Below, piece by piece: positions 21,742-34,900 of a stretch of 64,000 bases of DNA (positions are counted from its first letter, which is position 1; each line of letters opens with the position of its first letter). The notes beneath the pieces are model-generated. The model saw only the letters and a program-made list of their open reading frames with translations. It did not search any database and was not told where the DNA came from. Source of the DNA: Montifringilla adamsi (lineage: Eukaryota > Chordata > Aves > Passeriformes > Passeridae); contig JAGGNK010006448.1 of NCBI GenBank assembly GCA_017590115.1, positions 9,348,099 to 9,412,098 on the forward strand, in the 5' to 3' direction. The translations under genes were made by a program, and so were the position numbers.

Positions 21742-24700
21742 GGTGTGTCTCTCTGTAAATGAGAGGATGTACACAGATTACACAAAGTAGTCAAAACAAT
21801 CCAGCATCATATGCTGATGTCTCAGTGTTTTTACAATGTACTCATTGAGCTTGTTTTCAATAAATTCAGCTACTTTTAATGAATAAATTACTTGTAATTT
21901 ATAGTATTTTCATGTGCTGTTAAAAAGCAACCATTAATTATGTTACTGTAACTGTTGGATGCTATATTCATCTAGAATGCCCATTATCCAGCTGTATTAG
22001 TTAATTTTACATAGATAAACTAAATATGCTGTTTCTTCCTTTCCTATAAGCTAAATATAGAGGATGTATGAGTTACTGACTATTTAAAGAAATGAGCAGT
22101 GCGGGAAAAGTTTGTGCAGTCTTGCTTCATTTTATGAGCACTTAATAAACCATGCAGTTCTTAAAAGCTGCTAGCTAGTTAATTGTGAAGAGTCCACTCT
22201 AGAGACTAGTTACAAGAATTTGTTCTCTTCATTTGTTGTGAATGCATTGCTCTGTGTCCCATTTAGGACTTGTCAACAGAAGGGAAAAAATTTAAAAGAA
22301 TCTAAATTTTACTTGTTAAGGTTTTGGATTTTTTTTTCTTTGGCAAACTAATAGTGAAATCTTTCATTTTTTAAGGTATTTTGAAATTGAATAATTTTTT
22401 TATAAATTCTGAGATTTACAGAAAAATATTTCAAGTGACCAAAAAATAAAAGGACTTGTTCAAAGAATGGCAACACACAATTTTTTTGTTTTATTTAATA
22501 GGAGGAAGTAGTGATTTCTTTTTTGTCTAATGTATTTGTAGAAAATTCTTGTTTATTCACTATTGTCTAATTCTGAACATACAACACCAGATACAACAGG
22601 AATGAAGTATTGGATACCACTCACAGTCCCCATATCATAGTGTTAACTACCTTATTTATGGAAAAACAAACAAACAAACAAACACCCCTCTTAAACGCCT
22701 TTCACCACGTTTTTTTAAATAAATTAAATTTATGCTATTCTCCCACCTTTCAGGACTTTGAAATATAATTTACTTTTGCTTGTCTATAGGACATATATGT
22801 ATAGATGACTAGCCTGTAGCTGATATAATGTATTCATTTACTCCAGAGTAATCAAAGGTCTACATATATACACCAGCAGTGGTTTGGAGCACTACAGTAG
22901 TAAACAAAACTCTTCATAAAACAGGAAAAGAGAATAATGATTCTTTAATATCCATGCAGCTTCTTTGAAAATGTCTCTGGGAAGTCCCTTCTGTGAGTCC
23001 AGGTAATTGTCCATGCCTCACTTCCTTCAGCATTAAAAATCAAAGAATAGTTGCTGTCATGCTATGCTGAGCAGCAAGTTAAAAAGCTCAGAGTCATTTT
23101 CATCTCAACTACTGTATTAAATTTTTATTCAATGTCTAAATATCTATTCAGAGTTAGTAGGAGTTTTGCATCTGATTCAATGAGGTGTTAGTTGTCTGTA
23201 ATTTAGTCAAACTGAAACCCCCTGCTCTCCTGGAGACAACGGCCAGCAGTAATCAGATCCGGTGGTAAGAATCATCTTCTGGCTGTGATTGACATACCTC
23301 TCACCACATCCTTCAATGTTTCCAGGTTATAAAATTATTTGGTTTTGAGGGTTCAGTTATGAAATTAAAGCAACAGTCTTCGTTTGTGTTTACTTGGTTT
23401 AGGTGGAGGGACTAGCTAAGCTAGTGAGATACTCAGCTAACTGAGGCTGAGACTTGTTAACACCTTCAAGATTAAAAGAGTCACAAGGTTTAGGAATATG
23501 TAAATATACCTAAATATAGAAACATATAAGTATATGTAGTTTAACAGCAATTGAATGATCATTGTGGTGCCAATGGAGAGAATATGCTCCACAAGACCAA
23601 TAAAGTGTCTCTAGTTTTAATTTATTAAGGACAATAGAGAACTAATTATAGTTTTTTTCAACTAGTTACAACAATTAGGCATGGGGGCAGGGAGGAAAGA
23701 GAAAAAGGTCTGCAAGGACAGGAAGGGGAGTACACCCAGGTCTTACTGGCAAGTAAACATGTTAGAAACTGAGAGTCAACTATAGTAACAAAATCTGAAG
23801 CTCTAATTCTTTAATGAATAGAAAGTTTTCAGCTATTGAAAAACAGTACCAAATTGGAAATTAGCTGATTTATTCCATTGTGGTCCATAAACATAAAAGC
23901 TAAAGGTTTCCATAGAGTCATTAACTCCTAAATGCACAAATTGTTCAGTGAATTACACAGTAGCCCAGTCAACAGTTGCAAATGCTTCAGATACATAAAA
24001 CTGGCAAAGTACTATTGCTATGGAAACCGTAATTTGTATTCTCCATTTAATTTTATTTTAGGTTTACAGTGAAAATAGCCTAAAATATAATTTTCTATTG
24101 CATTTTGTCTCCACCACCTCCCCATTTAACTTAAAAGGAAAGCACAAACTGGACTTAAAGGTGGTTTACCACAGCAAAGTATGCAAGTACTTTTTTTTAC
24201 TGTCAGCTCACAAAATATTTGGGTTTTTCTTCTTTATTACTTCAAGTCTGCCTCTTAAAATTCATGTATTTCTCCCACTTAAAACCAAAAATATTTAGAA
24301 TAAATATTTTGATAAACTGCAGATCACGTGCACTAGCACCACCAATACATGGCAAACCCAAATGTTCAAACTAGATACATGCTTCCACTGCAAATAGGTT
24401 GTAGAGATAGACCCTGATGCTCCCAGGAAATTTTGTTCATTTGCTTGTTTGTTTTGTGTAGTGCACAGGTTGCCTTGCCATGCACTGGAAGTTCAGCTTT
24501 TCCAATATGTATTTACCAGTCATGAAGAGAAGCCTCTGTGTACTGCACACACAGTATCATACATTGAACTAATGCCATTGGAAACATCACCATTTCTTGG
24601 ACATGATTTTATAAAGCATTCAACACTATTTCCATCTGGGAGTTCTCACAGGACACATTCTAGCTTAGCCTATGCCAAGCACTGTTGCACACATGCAAAT

Positions 24701-27700
24701 CAAAATCTATCAAATTATGTCAGTGCAGAGACAAACCTTGCAGTACCAATTCCTGATTCCTATTTCATAAATTAGGACACATCCCTTATGCCTGCTAAAA
24801 TCTGAGCATAACTTAAGATGGTAAAAATTAGTTGCACAAATTGCTATATGTATAATGTCATTCATGGAAAAAATAAGGAAATAAAATCGTTTGTCTCTGG
24901 TCCATGTTCCCAGCACTTCTGGTTTTGGCCTCAGGATAAACAAAGGTTAATTTGGTGTCTCCAGCTTGGTCAGTGGTATCTTTTGCTTCACAGTGCACTG
25001 GTTTCATTGCTTTCATGTTAACTAATGGTTAATTAATGAAGAACAAGTAAACTATTAGAGAATGCCTAAATAAAATAATGAAATAAAATCTAAAAGCCTT
25101 CTTGAAGTCTTATTAAACTGCAATAAGAAAAGGCTTATTTTTTCTATTAAATCTGAAATACCATAACTGTGAAACTCTCATTTTACTCTGACATTTAGTT
25201 TTCCAAGACCAAGAAATCTACAATTTGTGAAAGACAAATGAAAGTATTTTTCAGCTCTTCTGCTTTCTTTATTCTCATTGAAATTCACAGCCCTAAAAGA
25301 ATTCAGTTTCACCTAACTGCCTGCTATTTCTTCTAATCATTTCACAAGTTTCCTTAACCTGGAATATCACAAACAGGAAATGCCTTGCCACTCTGTACTA
25401 AATGTGTTTTGGTATCTGGAGGCAATGATGTTGGCAGATAATAGATCAGTGCAGATGGCAGTTGGTGTTCAATGCAAACCACAGGTCAATGTGCCACACT
25501 GTTAGTAGCCATAATAAATTATTAAGAGGAACTACCTATGACACTTTCAGGATGTGTGTTAGCCCTACATGGAATGTTTTTATCACAATTCATAAATATC
25601 TTCTTAATTACATGCAAAGTGACACAGTCTTGCAATAATCTATAGCTGTCTAGGATTTAACTAGAAATTATTGAAGGAACAGGGAAAAAAAAAGCCTTTC
25701 TGGGGTTTTTTGCCACTTTAATCTTTCAGGCTGAAATGCTTAACTTATGCAATTCATTTGAACTGCTAAAATGGGTTCTTAACCTATGTGTGAAATGTAC
25801 AACCTATCTCAATTTCTGCACAGAAAATAATACCATGTAAATTGATAAGAACAATTCTAGTATTTTATATAAAAATTTTGTGTGTGAGTTCTTCCATGAC
25901 TGCCATTCCATTTCTTTTAGAATCAGAATGGTTTTTTTTAGTACCAGGAAAAGACATTTCTAGATCTTATATTGTAAGTCATGTTGTTACTATAAAGTAA
26001 TTGCCTTCTTTGAGAAATGGCAAACTCTCAGTAGGTTCCTAGACTCTAAATAGCTCAATTTTACTATTAATTCAAAACAAATCAGCTGCTGTTTGCCTAA
26101 ATGAAAGGGCTTTTCAGATACATATGCTCGTGCAGTCTATACAGTATTTGGTGTGTATGATCCCATGTGTGTATCCAGTCTGGGTGGATTACCTTTGGTG
26201 TGAGGGACATCCTGAATCTGACTGACTCAAGTGAACAACAACTCTGCAACCTCTTCAGTAGATTTCATCATCAGCTAAATATTGACTAAATATTTTCTGT
26301 AACCATTCTTAATGGATCGAGGAGTTTCATCACTTTGGATAACCTAAAAACTTATGCTGTACTACTTAAATTGTTGTTCCTTGTTACAGACATTTGTACT
26401 TCAGTTATATTCTGAGATACAGTCTCTCCTCACAGGGCAAGTAATCCACTTCCAGCCAGCCTGGTGACCATGCTTTAGGTTTGTCCCAGCCTGATGACGT
26501 CTTTCTTGCTTTGGGAGAGAAACTGTATGCAGCAGCATGTATGTGGCCTGGAAAATGGAAGACTAGGGGGGATATTCAGCCTCCTGGCTACAATCACTTC
26601 AGGTCTCTCTGCTCATATCTTTTTAGACATCTATCAATGCCAGACTTCTCTGACTTTCCCAGAGACCAAAGGAAGGAAAGTCCTTTTGTCACAGAAGCAC
26701 CTTCTAGCTTGCTAGATACTGTCCTTTTTCCTCCAAATATCATTGTAAATTATATCACAAAATAAGAAAAATGTTCAGAAAGGAAATGTGTTTAAGTATT
26801 ATCTAAAAGATTCTATATTCCAATAAACATTTCATCATCTAAATAGGTAAATTTCACAAGCTAAGTAATGGACTTCCCATTTTAAAATTATCCCACTCAT
26901 CTTCATAACTGTTACAGCTACTGCAAGTTATTTGTTGCATGCAAAAGTTTATCCAGATGCTTATATGGACTCTAAATTGATTCTGCATACAGCATAAACA
27001 GCATGTTTCTTGGGCATTTTCCTGGAAATCATTATTACCTCTTTGCATCTCATGACTTTATTATGCTGAAACTATAAATTTGGCCAAAATTTACCCTTAG
27101 TTTAATTTTCTTCAGATCTGAAGTACAGATTTGAAAAGGATAATAAGAGAAAAACTACAAATCTTCCAGAAAATGAAATAAGGCTGAGCCTTGCCTTCAG
27201 TGATTTCAGTCTTTTGTGATTCACAGAGACAAAAGACTTGCACAGTGACTACAGCCAGTGACTGATCCAAGTCCCAAACACACTGTGTTCTCCAACAGAC
27301 ATAAACATGTTCTGAGTTCCTACTTGCTCAAAGGATGATAAGGACAATAGGGACTGCTCATGTAGGTTAGTGCTAGAATTTGCAGTTTCTTAGCTCTCTC
27401 TCTCTCATTGCATTAATCCTAACAGCATATTCCCCTCTTTTACAGGACTACTTTTCATTATTGTAGCATTCAACATAAAAATATGGAATGTTTGGGTTTG
27501 TTTGCATACACTCCAGAACTAAATTCTGTCAATGGGCTTTGGACTGCATTTTTTTCCTCACAGTTGCAACTAAATTTGGTGTCATACACAGTACCCTGAT
27601 TTTCTAAAATATCCCTGTTCAGTCAGTAAAAGAAAGCTACAATGTTAGAAAAAGAGTGCATTTTTAACTGAAGGGGTTTTGTTCCCCAGAAAGAAGAACT

Positions 27701-28200
27701 TGCGCTGAAGAGCCTTTTCAATTTGCTTCAGTTTAGCTAAAGTGGCAGATGGCAGCTATCTCTGTTCTTCTCCCAGTCCTGCTCCCTCCGTGTCTTCTCT
27801 CTGTTGTTCAAAGGAGCTCCACACTCTATACAAATTTCAGAAAAAGGAATATTAAGGTGGTAGCTGAAAGAAATGCTTTCATGAAAAGCAGGAAGCTGCT
27901 CTGTGGAGAAAAAACAAGTTCATTGTTGATGGAACAGGACAGGGCAGGGGGCAGAGCAGCGCAAGTTTGAGTGGCAACAGAATGCACCAGAATTTGAGTA
28001 TCATCCTCCAGCACTTACTAATATTTGACTAAACATAAATTGCAATAATACTGAAAGAAAAATAGGTGCAAATGTTTCAGTCTTTTGCCACATTAAGAAC
28101 AATTTCTCACCTCACATGGTATTTTTGTTGAACAGGAAATTCATCTTGTGAATTTCCCAGGATCAATTGTATATTAATACTTTGTGAATTCTCATTTTAT
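21742..28200. other. AT-rich intergenic desert
   Basis: Apart from an (AAAC)n repeat at 22665-22683 I see no mobile element, promoter or exon pair here. Frames such as 24449-24775 (+, 108 codons) and 26481-26765 (+, 94 codons, overlapped by another open frame) look like chance. Confidence 0.45.
22665..22683. repeat. (AAAC)n microsatellite
   Basis: About five tetranucleotide units within AT-rich sequence. Confidence 0.92.
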
Positions 28201-28265
28201 TAAAAAAAAAAAAGAAAAAAAAAACCACCAAAAAAAAAAAAACCAAAAAAAAACCCAAAAAAAAC
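28201..28265. repeat. A-rich tract punctuated by CC/CCC
   Basis: A runs of 8-13 bases are separated by G, CCACC, CC and CCC. It is one of the longest examples of this tract type in the window. Confidence 0.93.
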
Positions 28266-28648
28266 AGTTCCATGTGATTCTTTAGTTCACTTTAATTAGC
28301 ATAATAAATCGAAATTAATGGTACACACTCTGGTATGATTATCTAGTGGCTTGACATACCAATTTCTCAGAATTTAAGTAAAACCAGATCGTTCTCTAGC
28401 TATACATTTTTTTCAATTTTTAAAGAATTTTATGGATAGATATACATTTTCAACAGGTAACTTCCACATTTTAATTTTGACCAAATTTATCCACTGTAAA
28501 ATAATTAAAGACTCTATTTCCTACTGTCACTTTACTTACTAACAGTTTGCTTCTGGCATATCTAAGATTTTAATATCATTCAGATTCCACTTTGCTGGGT
28601 GCTGTGCATATGCAATAACAAGACATCGTGAACTACCAGACTTCCACT

Positions 28649-28715
28649 AAAAATAGAAAATAAAATAGAAATAAATAGAAATAAATAGAATAAATAGAAA
28701 TAAAAATAGAAAAAA
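28649..28715. repeat. Degenerate AAATAGAAAT-type simple repeat
   Basis: Units of AAATAGAAAT and AAATAGAAT repeat about six times with small length changes. Confidence 0.85.
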
Positions 28716-29252
28716 GCTAAGAGGAGAATTGTAATTTATTGGTTTTAGATTAAAAAATAAAGTGGCTAAATGCTTATGCAAAATGAATTTGTAAAAGGTT
28801 ATGATTTTTAATTATTTTGAATTTTTACAATTTAGAAACAATAGTGCTTCAAAGGGGATTTTTTCCCTTCCATGTTCCCTCACACTTAAAAAAAATTAAA
28901 TTGGAGAACAGAATCAAAACACTTACTTCCTTACTTACTTCCTTTTCCCCCACTGAAAATTAAAAAGAAAAGTTTAATGCTCAAAGAGAAATGAAAGACA
29001 GGATAAGACTGAGAAGTGGAATGTAAAAGTGGGATTCAAAAGGAATTTTTTAAGTAAATTTTCCAGAAGAAAGGAAGGTAAAAGCCTGGAAAGAACATTT
29101 AAAGTCTTCAGTTTGACTCCAGTTGCTGTTTTCCAGAAACATACCTTCTTCTGTAAGATAAACAGCCATGAGAAACAGGGAATCAGTAGAAAAACAAGCC
29201 CTGAAATCCTGAAGTTATGATTTTAAAAATAAGTGCATATCTATGTTTCAAA

Positions 29253-29255
<3 letters not shown>

Positions 29256-29291
<36 letters not shown>
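29256..29291. repeat. Poly(T) run of 36 bases
   Basis: Uninterrupted T tract bounded by AAAGCC on the left and ACCATTTAAAG on the right. Confidence 0.95.
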
Positions 29292-29294
<3 letters not shown>

Positions 29295-29602
29295 ATTTAA
29301 AGCAAAAATTATTTCAAGGTCAAAGTGTTTACTAGAATATTTTGGTGGGATTTAGCTTTCTCACTAAGTTTCTACAGCTACACTCCTCCAACACCATTTA
29401 TCTCTGCAGCTGATCAGGAGATATGTACCTGAAGGAGCACATAGAACTGCTTTACCAGCCATCAACTGGAAGAGTTAGAGGAAAAAAAACAACAGTGCCA
29501 AACAAAACAGGTTTGTATGTCCCTTTATCTGCTTTTCTCCACAGGAAATGCCCTAATCATATGAAGAGAGGGATCAAATAAACAAATTCTGAAGTGCCGA
29601 AG

Positions 29603-29720
29603 TTTTTTTTTTGGTTTTTTTTTTGTTTTTTTTTAAGTTGTTTAAGGAAGACAAGTGCAGGGTGTATGGTTTTTTTTTTTGTTTTTTTTTGGTTTTTTTT
29701 TTAAGTTGTTTAAGGAAGAC
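29603..29720. repeat. Duplicated T/G tract with its flank, period 68
   Basis: A T-rich tract broken by G and GG is followed by TTAAGTTGTTTAAGGAAGAC at 29633-29652. The same tract type and the identical 20-base flank recur at 29701-29720, so tract and flank were duplicated together. Confidence 0.88.
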
Positions 29721-29990
29721 CATGGGTTACCAATATTTTTGTCTATAGTTGTATCCATAAAGAAAATCCATCCTTTATTTTATCTAAGCAATCGGATGAA
29801 TCTAAAGTCTTATGAGGGGTTTTTTGTTTGTTTGTTTTTTCTATGAGGTAAAGAAAATATTTTGTGTCTTTCTTTCCTCTAAATGTTAACAAATTAAAAC
29901 AACCTCTGTTGCTTAGAACCCCAAATCTCATTTTTCCTAGCACTCTAGTCTCTTGTAGTCAAAGCAGTGTATTGCAAGATAAGGGCTGAG

Positions 29991-30130
29991 ATTCACAGAT
30001 TCACAGAATATTCTGAGTTGGAATGAATCCACAAGGATCACTGAGTTCAACCCTTATGTAAATGTGTATGGGAGTTGAACCACAACCTTGGTGTTGTTAG
30101 TGCCATGCTCTATTCTCTCTCTGAGTCTTT
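29991..30130 (-). mobile_element. SINE with tRNA-Ile-like head and CR1-like tail, minus strand
   Basis: On the plus strand the element starts with ATTCACAGATTCACAGAATA and TTCTGAGTTGGAATGAATCC, which is the reverse complement of an avian CR1 3' tail. It continues through GGGAGTTGAACCACAACCTT and GGTGTTGTTAGTGCCATGCTC, the reverse complement of the tRNA-Ile T arm (GTTCAA), anticodon region (CTAATAA-type) and D arm (GAGC). This head-plus-CR1-tail architecture is the one I know from passerine SINEs mobilised by CR1. The 5' part of the tRNA region (beyond about 30112) has drifted, so it is an old, inactive copy and not a tRNA gene. It is the best lineage marker in the window. Confidence 0.75.
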
Positions 30131-31907
30131 CTCAATGCCTTCCATAGGTAGGTCATTTTCTTAGTTTGTCATGCATTTAGCCCCAGCAAATATTGGCACA
30201 GCACTTCATCTGAATTTCTGTCTTAAAGAAATTCCTTCTAACAACAAAATTTTACTTCCAAAGGTGCTCTGTATTTTGGGTGCTGGCTCCTATTTTTTCA
30301 GTTGTCTATTCCACAAACCAATGCATTTACCTGTCATATCTATCCTGGATATACGGCAAAAGTTATGTCCGTAAGCTTCAGAAACTTTTCCATTGTCTCT
30401 GAGAGCAAATATCAAGTTGCCCATAGGGCTTCAGGGTAGGCTTCTGAAGTACAGCAGGGACTGAAAACTTTTTCTTTCTCAAAGGAGAAACTTTTGCTTT
30501 TGATTCCCATCTGCACTAGCCCACACTCCTACAGCTTACTTAAAAAAGTGCTGGTGATAATTTGATCACGAGACAAACAGATTCACCCCATTAAACTGGC
30601 AAAAAAACACTAACTTTGCAGAAAAAAAACCAAAAAAAATTAAAACCAATCTAAAATCAGCAAGCATTGCAGGCAGGGCTTAGCCAGGTTAAAGATACAG
30701 AATGTTAAAGCCAGTACCAGGCAGGAGTAAATAATTCAGCTGATAGCAGGAACAAGTACAGGAAGGAAGCAAAGAAAAGATGACTCAAATGAGCTTATAA
30801 AAAGGTAACTTTTTTCTTTTTTTTTTTTTCTTTTTCTGTTACTGCTAGCCAGTTATTTGGCACAAATGTAAAGAGAAATCAAAACAAATTAAACTGAGCA
30901 GGCGTTGTCAAGTCACATTTAACTTTGAAGTCTGTTGCTTTTACAACAGACTTAAGAAGGGATTGTATGTTTTTTTTCCAACAATACAGGATATTCTAAG
31001 AAAAGATATTGCCTCTACATACATGCCACATCTTTTCTCAGTACAACTGACTGCTAGATTTGTCAGTTATGACTCCTAAGGCTGCCTGTAATATGCCAAT
31101 GTATAGATAAGATATTAAAATTGTTATTTTTTGTTAATGGTGTCAATTTCAGTTGAAGGCAGTAAGACAGAGAGTAGCAGCTATGTTCTCCCTAGCAGAG
31201 ACAAAGCCTCTGTCAGAGACAGATGCTCTGTCACAGGATTAGGAACAGTGACAACTTGCAGAGGCTAACGAGTACTGCTTAGATCTTCTAGCAAAGTTGC
31301 ATCTTGTGTCACCAGTGTGTTAGAAAGCTCCGTGCTGATTGCCAGCTGCTAAAGCTTCTGTAAGGAAGCTTCAATCCCATCTGAAGTGTAAGAGAGGAGA
31401 TCTGGAGGCGACTAAGGAAAAACAAGTGTAAAAAGGTTGAAGATGCAACTGAGGAATGGGGTGCTTTATAAATGGGGAGTTAGCTGGGAATCTACAATTA
31501 AAAAGAGTGCATCAAGTAATTGCAGAAGCCTTGGCTAACTGACAAGACCTGAAAATTCAGCTCCTTACAAGAAATCCGTTAATACTTCTCTGTGGTAGCG
31601 TGTGGCAAAAACTGGGACTTGGTGTCAGGCAAAAGAAACTGATGGCTCTGTTCTCTTTGTCAGGAAGCCTCACTGAAGAGAAACAGTGACAGCCTCAATC
31701 ACCCCTAAAATGAACTATTTTAACCAACTATTCCACTTACCTCTATTGCCAAATTAATTTGACATGTAGTCTGTTCAGGAAAGGTCACAGAGAAGACTGT
31801 GCCAGTGATAAATCCCACTGCTTTCCTACTACGTCATAAAGCCAAAAAAGTTCCTAGGTCCTGATTATGAGGATGCCAAAGGTCATTCTTTGGAAAAGAG
31901 TGTTTGA
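30131..31907. other. AT-rich intergenic sequence
   Basis: No gene or element recognised apart from a small perfect hairpin at 30928-30953 and a few T or A runs. Confidence 0.45.
30928..30953. repeat. Perfect 10-bp inverted repeat, 6-base loop
   Basis: AAGTCTGTTG (30928-30937) and CAACAGACTT (30944-30953) are exact reverse complements around CTTTTA. This could form a small hairpin; no T-run terminator context or known RNA family is seen. Confidence 0.85.
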
Positions 31908-31952
31908 GAATCACTGAATTGTTGGGGTTGGAAGGGACCTCTAGAAATCGTC
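31908..31952 (-). mobile_element. Short CR1 3'-end fragment, minus strand
   Basis: AATCACTGAATTGTTGGGGT followed by TGGAAGGGACCTCTAGAAATCG matches the reverse complement of the avian CR1 3' terminus. It is severely 5'-truncated. Confidence 0.82.
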
Positions 31953-34900
31953 TATATATTTTGTAAATTATTTCCCAAATCACAAACTCAGGAGAAGGAA
32001 ATCTGTTTATCTAGGACAACAAACAAAAAGTCTTCTATGACCAAGAGAGTGAATGAAACAGAGTTTTCACATTCTTCCTGCTTTTTTTTTTGCATGTGCA
32101 AAAAGAGACGCTCCATTTGATTTGGTCCATTTTATCCATGCTACTTCAAAACTGCAAAATTCATTGATAAGGTCTAAAAATTGCATTACTGAGCAGTTGC
32201 TTAGTTGAGCAAAAATACATGCTGGGGCCAGTCCAGTGTTAAACAGAAACTGAACCCATTAAGATTATGAGATAGTTTGAGCGACAGCTATAGTCTTTCT
32301 CTTTGCCAAAGTAATTGTTTGCTCTTGTACATCCACTACACATTTGCCAAACCTATTTTAGAAATATCAAATATTTGAATTTTCACTGCTTTCCCTGAGA
32401 GACCATTCCACAGCCTAATAAATTTAGCTGTCAAGATGGAAAAGACTAATACCGAGTAAAGTTTTTGCTTTCTTATGTACAGTTCTGCCTATATTCATTC
32501 TCAAGCCTAAATCAGCTATTTTTTTATCCTGAAAATTTGCTTCAGAGTTTTGCTATTCTAGCATTGCTACTTTTAAATTATACAGGACTAACCTACATAA
32601 GGGACTGACTGGAAGTACTAAAGCTGGATCTCCTGACTGTTTCTAAATATTGTATAATCTTGAGAGAATGAGAGGAAACACATTTTCTTTCAAAGGCCTC
32701 TACAGAGAGAGCCCTCTTAGCATGTGTCAGATTACATCTCTGACAAGCCTCTGGGTGAGCCTCGACACAAACTTCCTTCCAGAACAGTATGAAGCTTGAT
32801 GTAAATGTTTGCTTTTTTATTTTGTTTATTTTTTAAACAAATTGTACGCAGTTTTTCCCATAAATTTCACTACAGTGCTTTTTCTAGTGTGTTATATTTT
32901 ATATACATTGAGAATGCTTTGGAAATGAAGTCTAGTCAACTGGAATGAATTGTTATTTATGATTTTATTTCTCTCAATCTGAATATAATAGCCAAAAACT
33001 TATACATATATTCAATATGACCTTCTGTAAATCAATCTTCCAGCCATCCTTTTGTCAGAACAATACCCAGAAAAATTTTTCTTTTTTGTGTTTGTTGTAT
33101 TTTAAATAACTTTGTTCATTCACTTTGTGCTTGACTGCTTTGCCTTTTATTATTTGGCACCATTACTGCCTACTCATAATCTGGCATTATGACTTCAGAC
33201 TTCACTGGTTGAATGGATTCTTTTTTTAGTACACATATTGGAAAAGTAAACAAATTATTCTGTCATATGATCCTTTCAACAAGTCAGAAAAAGATCATCA
33301 GGAAGTAAAAGGATTGATTTATGCTAATTATTATTTTGCTTTCATGGTTAAAAGCAAATTACAATCTGAAAAAAAATAATAAAAATAGAAGGCTACCTGA
33401 AACATAGTACAGACACAGTGCAGTGTCACTCCCAGCTCTTTGGAGCCTCAGTGGTATGAGAAGGTTCAAATTTCTGGTTTGATAGATAATAAATTAATAC
33501 ATTTCAGCTGGTCAGCTTGATCCAATTTTAGAAATTAGGGTCTGTCATGAAGTACAGTTTTGGTTTGTCCAGAAGGAGCTGATTCAACTTCACAGGATAC
33601 AAGGAGGTTCTATCAACTGATTAGCAGCTGCCTCTGGTCATTGTTGGTTCAAATCTTGAAAGGTTCACCATTAAACTGCTCCTTGCTTAAAAGGAATTAT
33701 ATATTTTCTGTGCGTAGTGAGATATCTGTTCTCATACTTTAGTTCAACAAATTAAAATTATTAAATTCATTTTTAAATACTCAAAATATTACTATTGCAT
33801 TAATACTTTCAAGTATTTCTGTCTTGCTCTAAATGCAAAGAATATTGTCTTATCACTCTACTGTGCCTGAACTGAACTTGTTTCTTCACAAGTTTGTGGG
33901 TTTGAATCTATATTTCAGTATTTAGTTTAACTAGAGGAAACCTAATATGTTCCTGTAAAATAGGATGTCCCAGTACCCTGTTAAAAATAGTAATTTAAAC
34001 TCTTGCCAGTAACCGATATTAAGGTTAACCACCTCCTCAGGAACTGCATTAAGCTTGAGGATGATTGATATAACCAAACCCAATTTGAGTAAAGTAATTT
34101 AACATGCAGCAGATGATATTCACAGATGGGATTTCCCACTTGTGTCACTTTGGGGATAGAGCAAGTGTTATGAAAAAAGTAAATGATACCATTTTTTACA
34201 TACTTACATAGGAACTCCCCTAAAGAACACTGAAACTGACAAGAATTTTGTTTCAACACATTTAATCAATGCTTTTTGAGGCAGAGGCAACCTTTCTGAG
34301 AAAATCAGAATTTAATCCAACTTAATTTATGCCTTTTTTTGGATAGTAATTTGTCAAAACTACAGACAAGCATTGAAAACATATTGATTTAGCTGCCTTC
34401 TTTGATTACTTTTTTCAATCAACCTGTTCACCCTTGTCACATGCTAATGAGCGACTGTTCCACTTAAACTCTTAGCAGATCATCTATAAGCAAAATTAAG
34501 AACTAAAATTAGATAGTTCAGAGAAAATGTGTTCAAAACACAAACTCACATGTTATTCTAGGTGTATAAGTTAATATATGGAAAAATATAAAACTCATTG
34601 ACTTTCAGTGTTCTTATGTTAAGGCTGTGAATAGAAATATGACCTGGGAATTTGTATCATGAAACCCAAAACACAAAGGTAATAAATATTAATTGTTCTT
34701 ATTTAAGTAAATACAATTGCCTATGTGAGTAGCAACAGAAGATCAGGATTCCAGTGTTCACAGCATTCAATAAATACAGGAGAAAATACACGGCATAGCC
34801 CCATTCCCCAGAAGCCAGAATAAGAGCACACCTCACAATGTCTTAATTTTGAGTATTTACAGTTTTATCAACAACACTGTTGGTATTGGGTATTTTTGTT

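Noticed and set aside
26481..26765. 94-codon plus-strand frame
   Set aside because: A second plus frame is open over the same bases, and no splice signals or similarity are seen.
30061..30115. A tRNA-Ile gene on the minus strand
   Set aside because: The acceptor stem and 5' part have decayed and the sequence continues into a CR1-like tail, so it is a SINE head.
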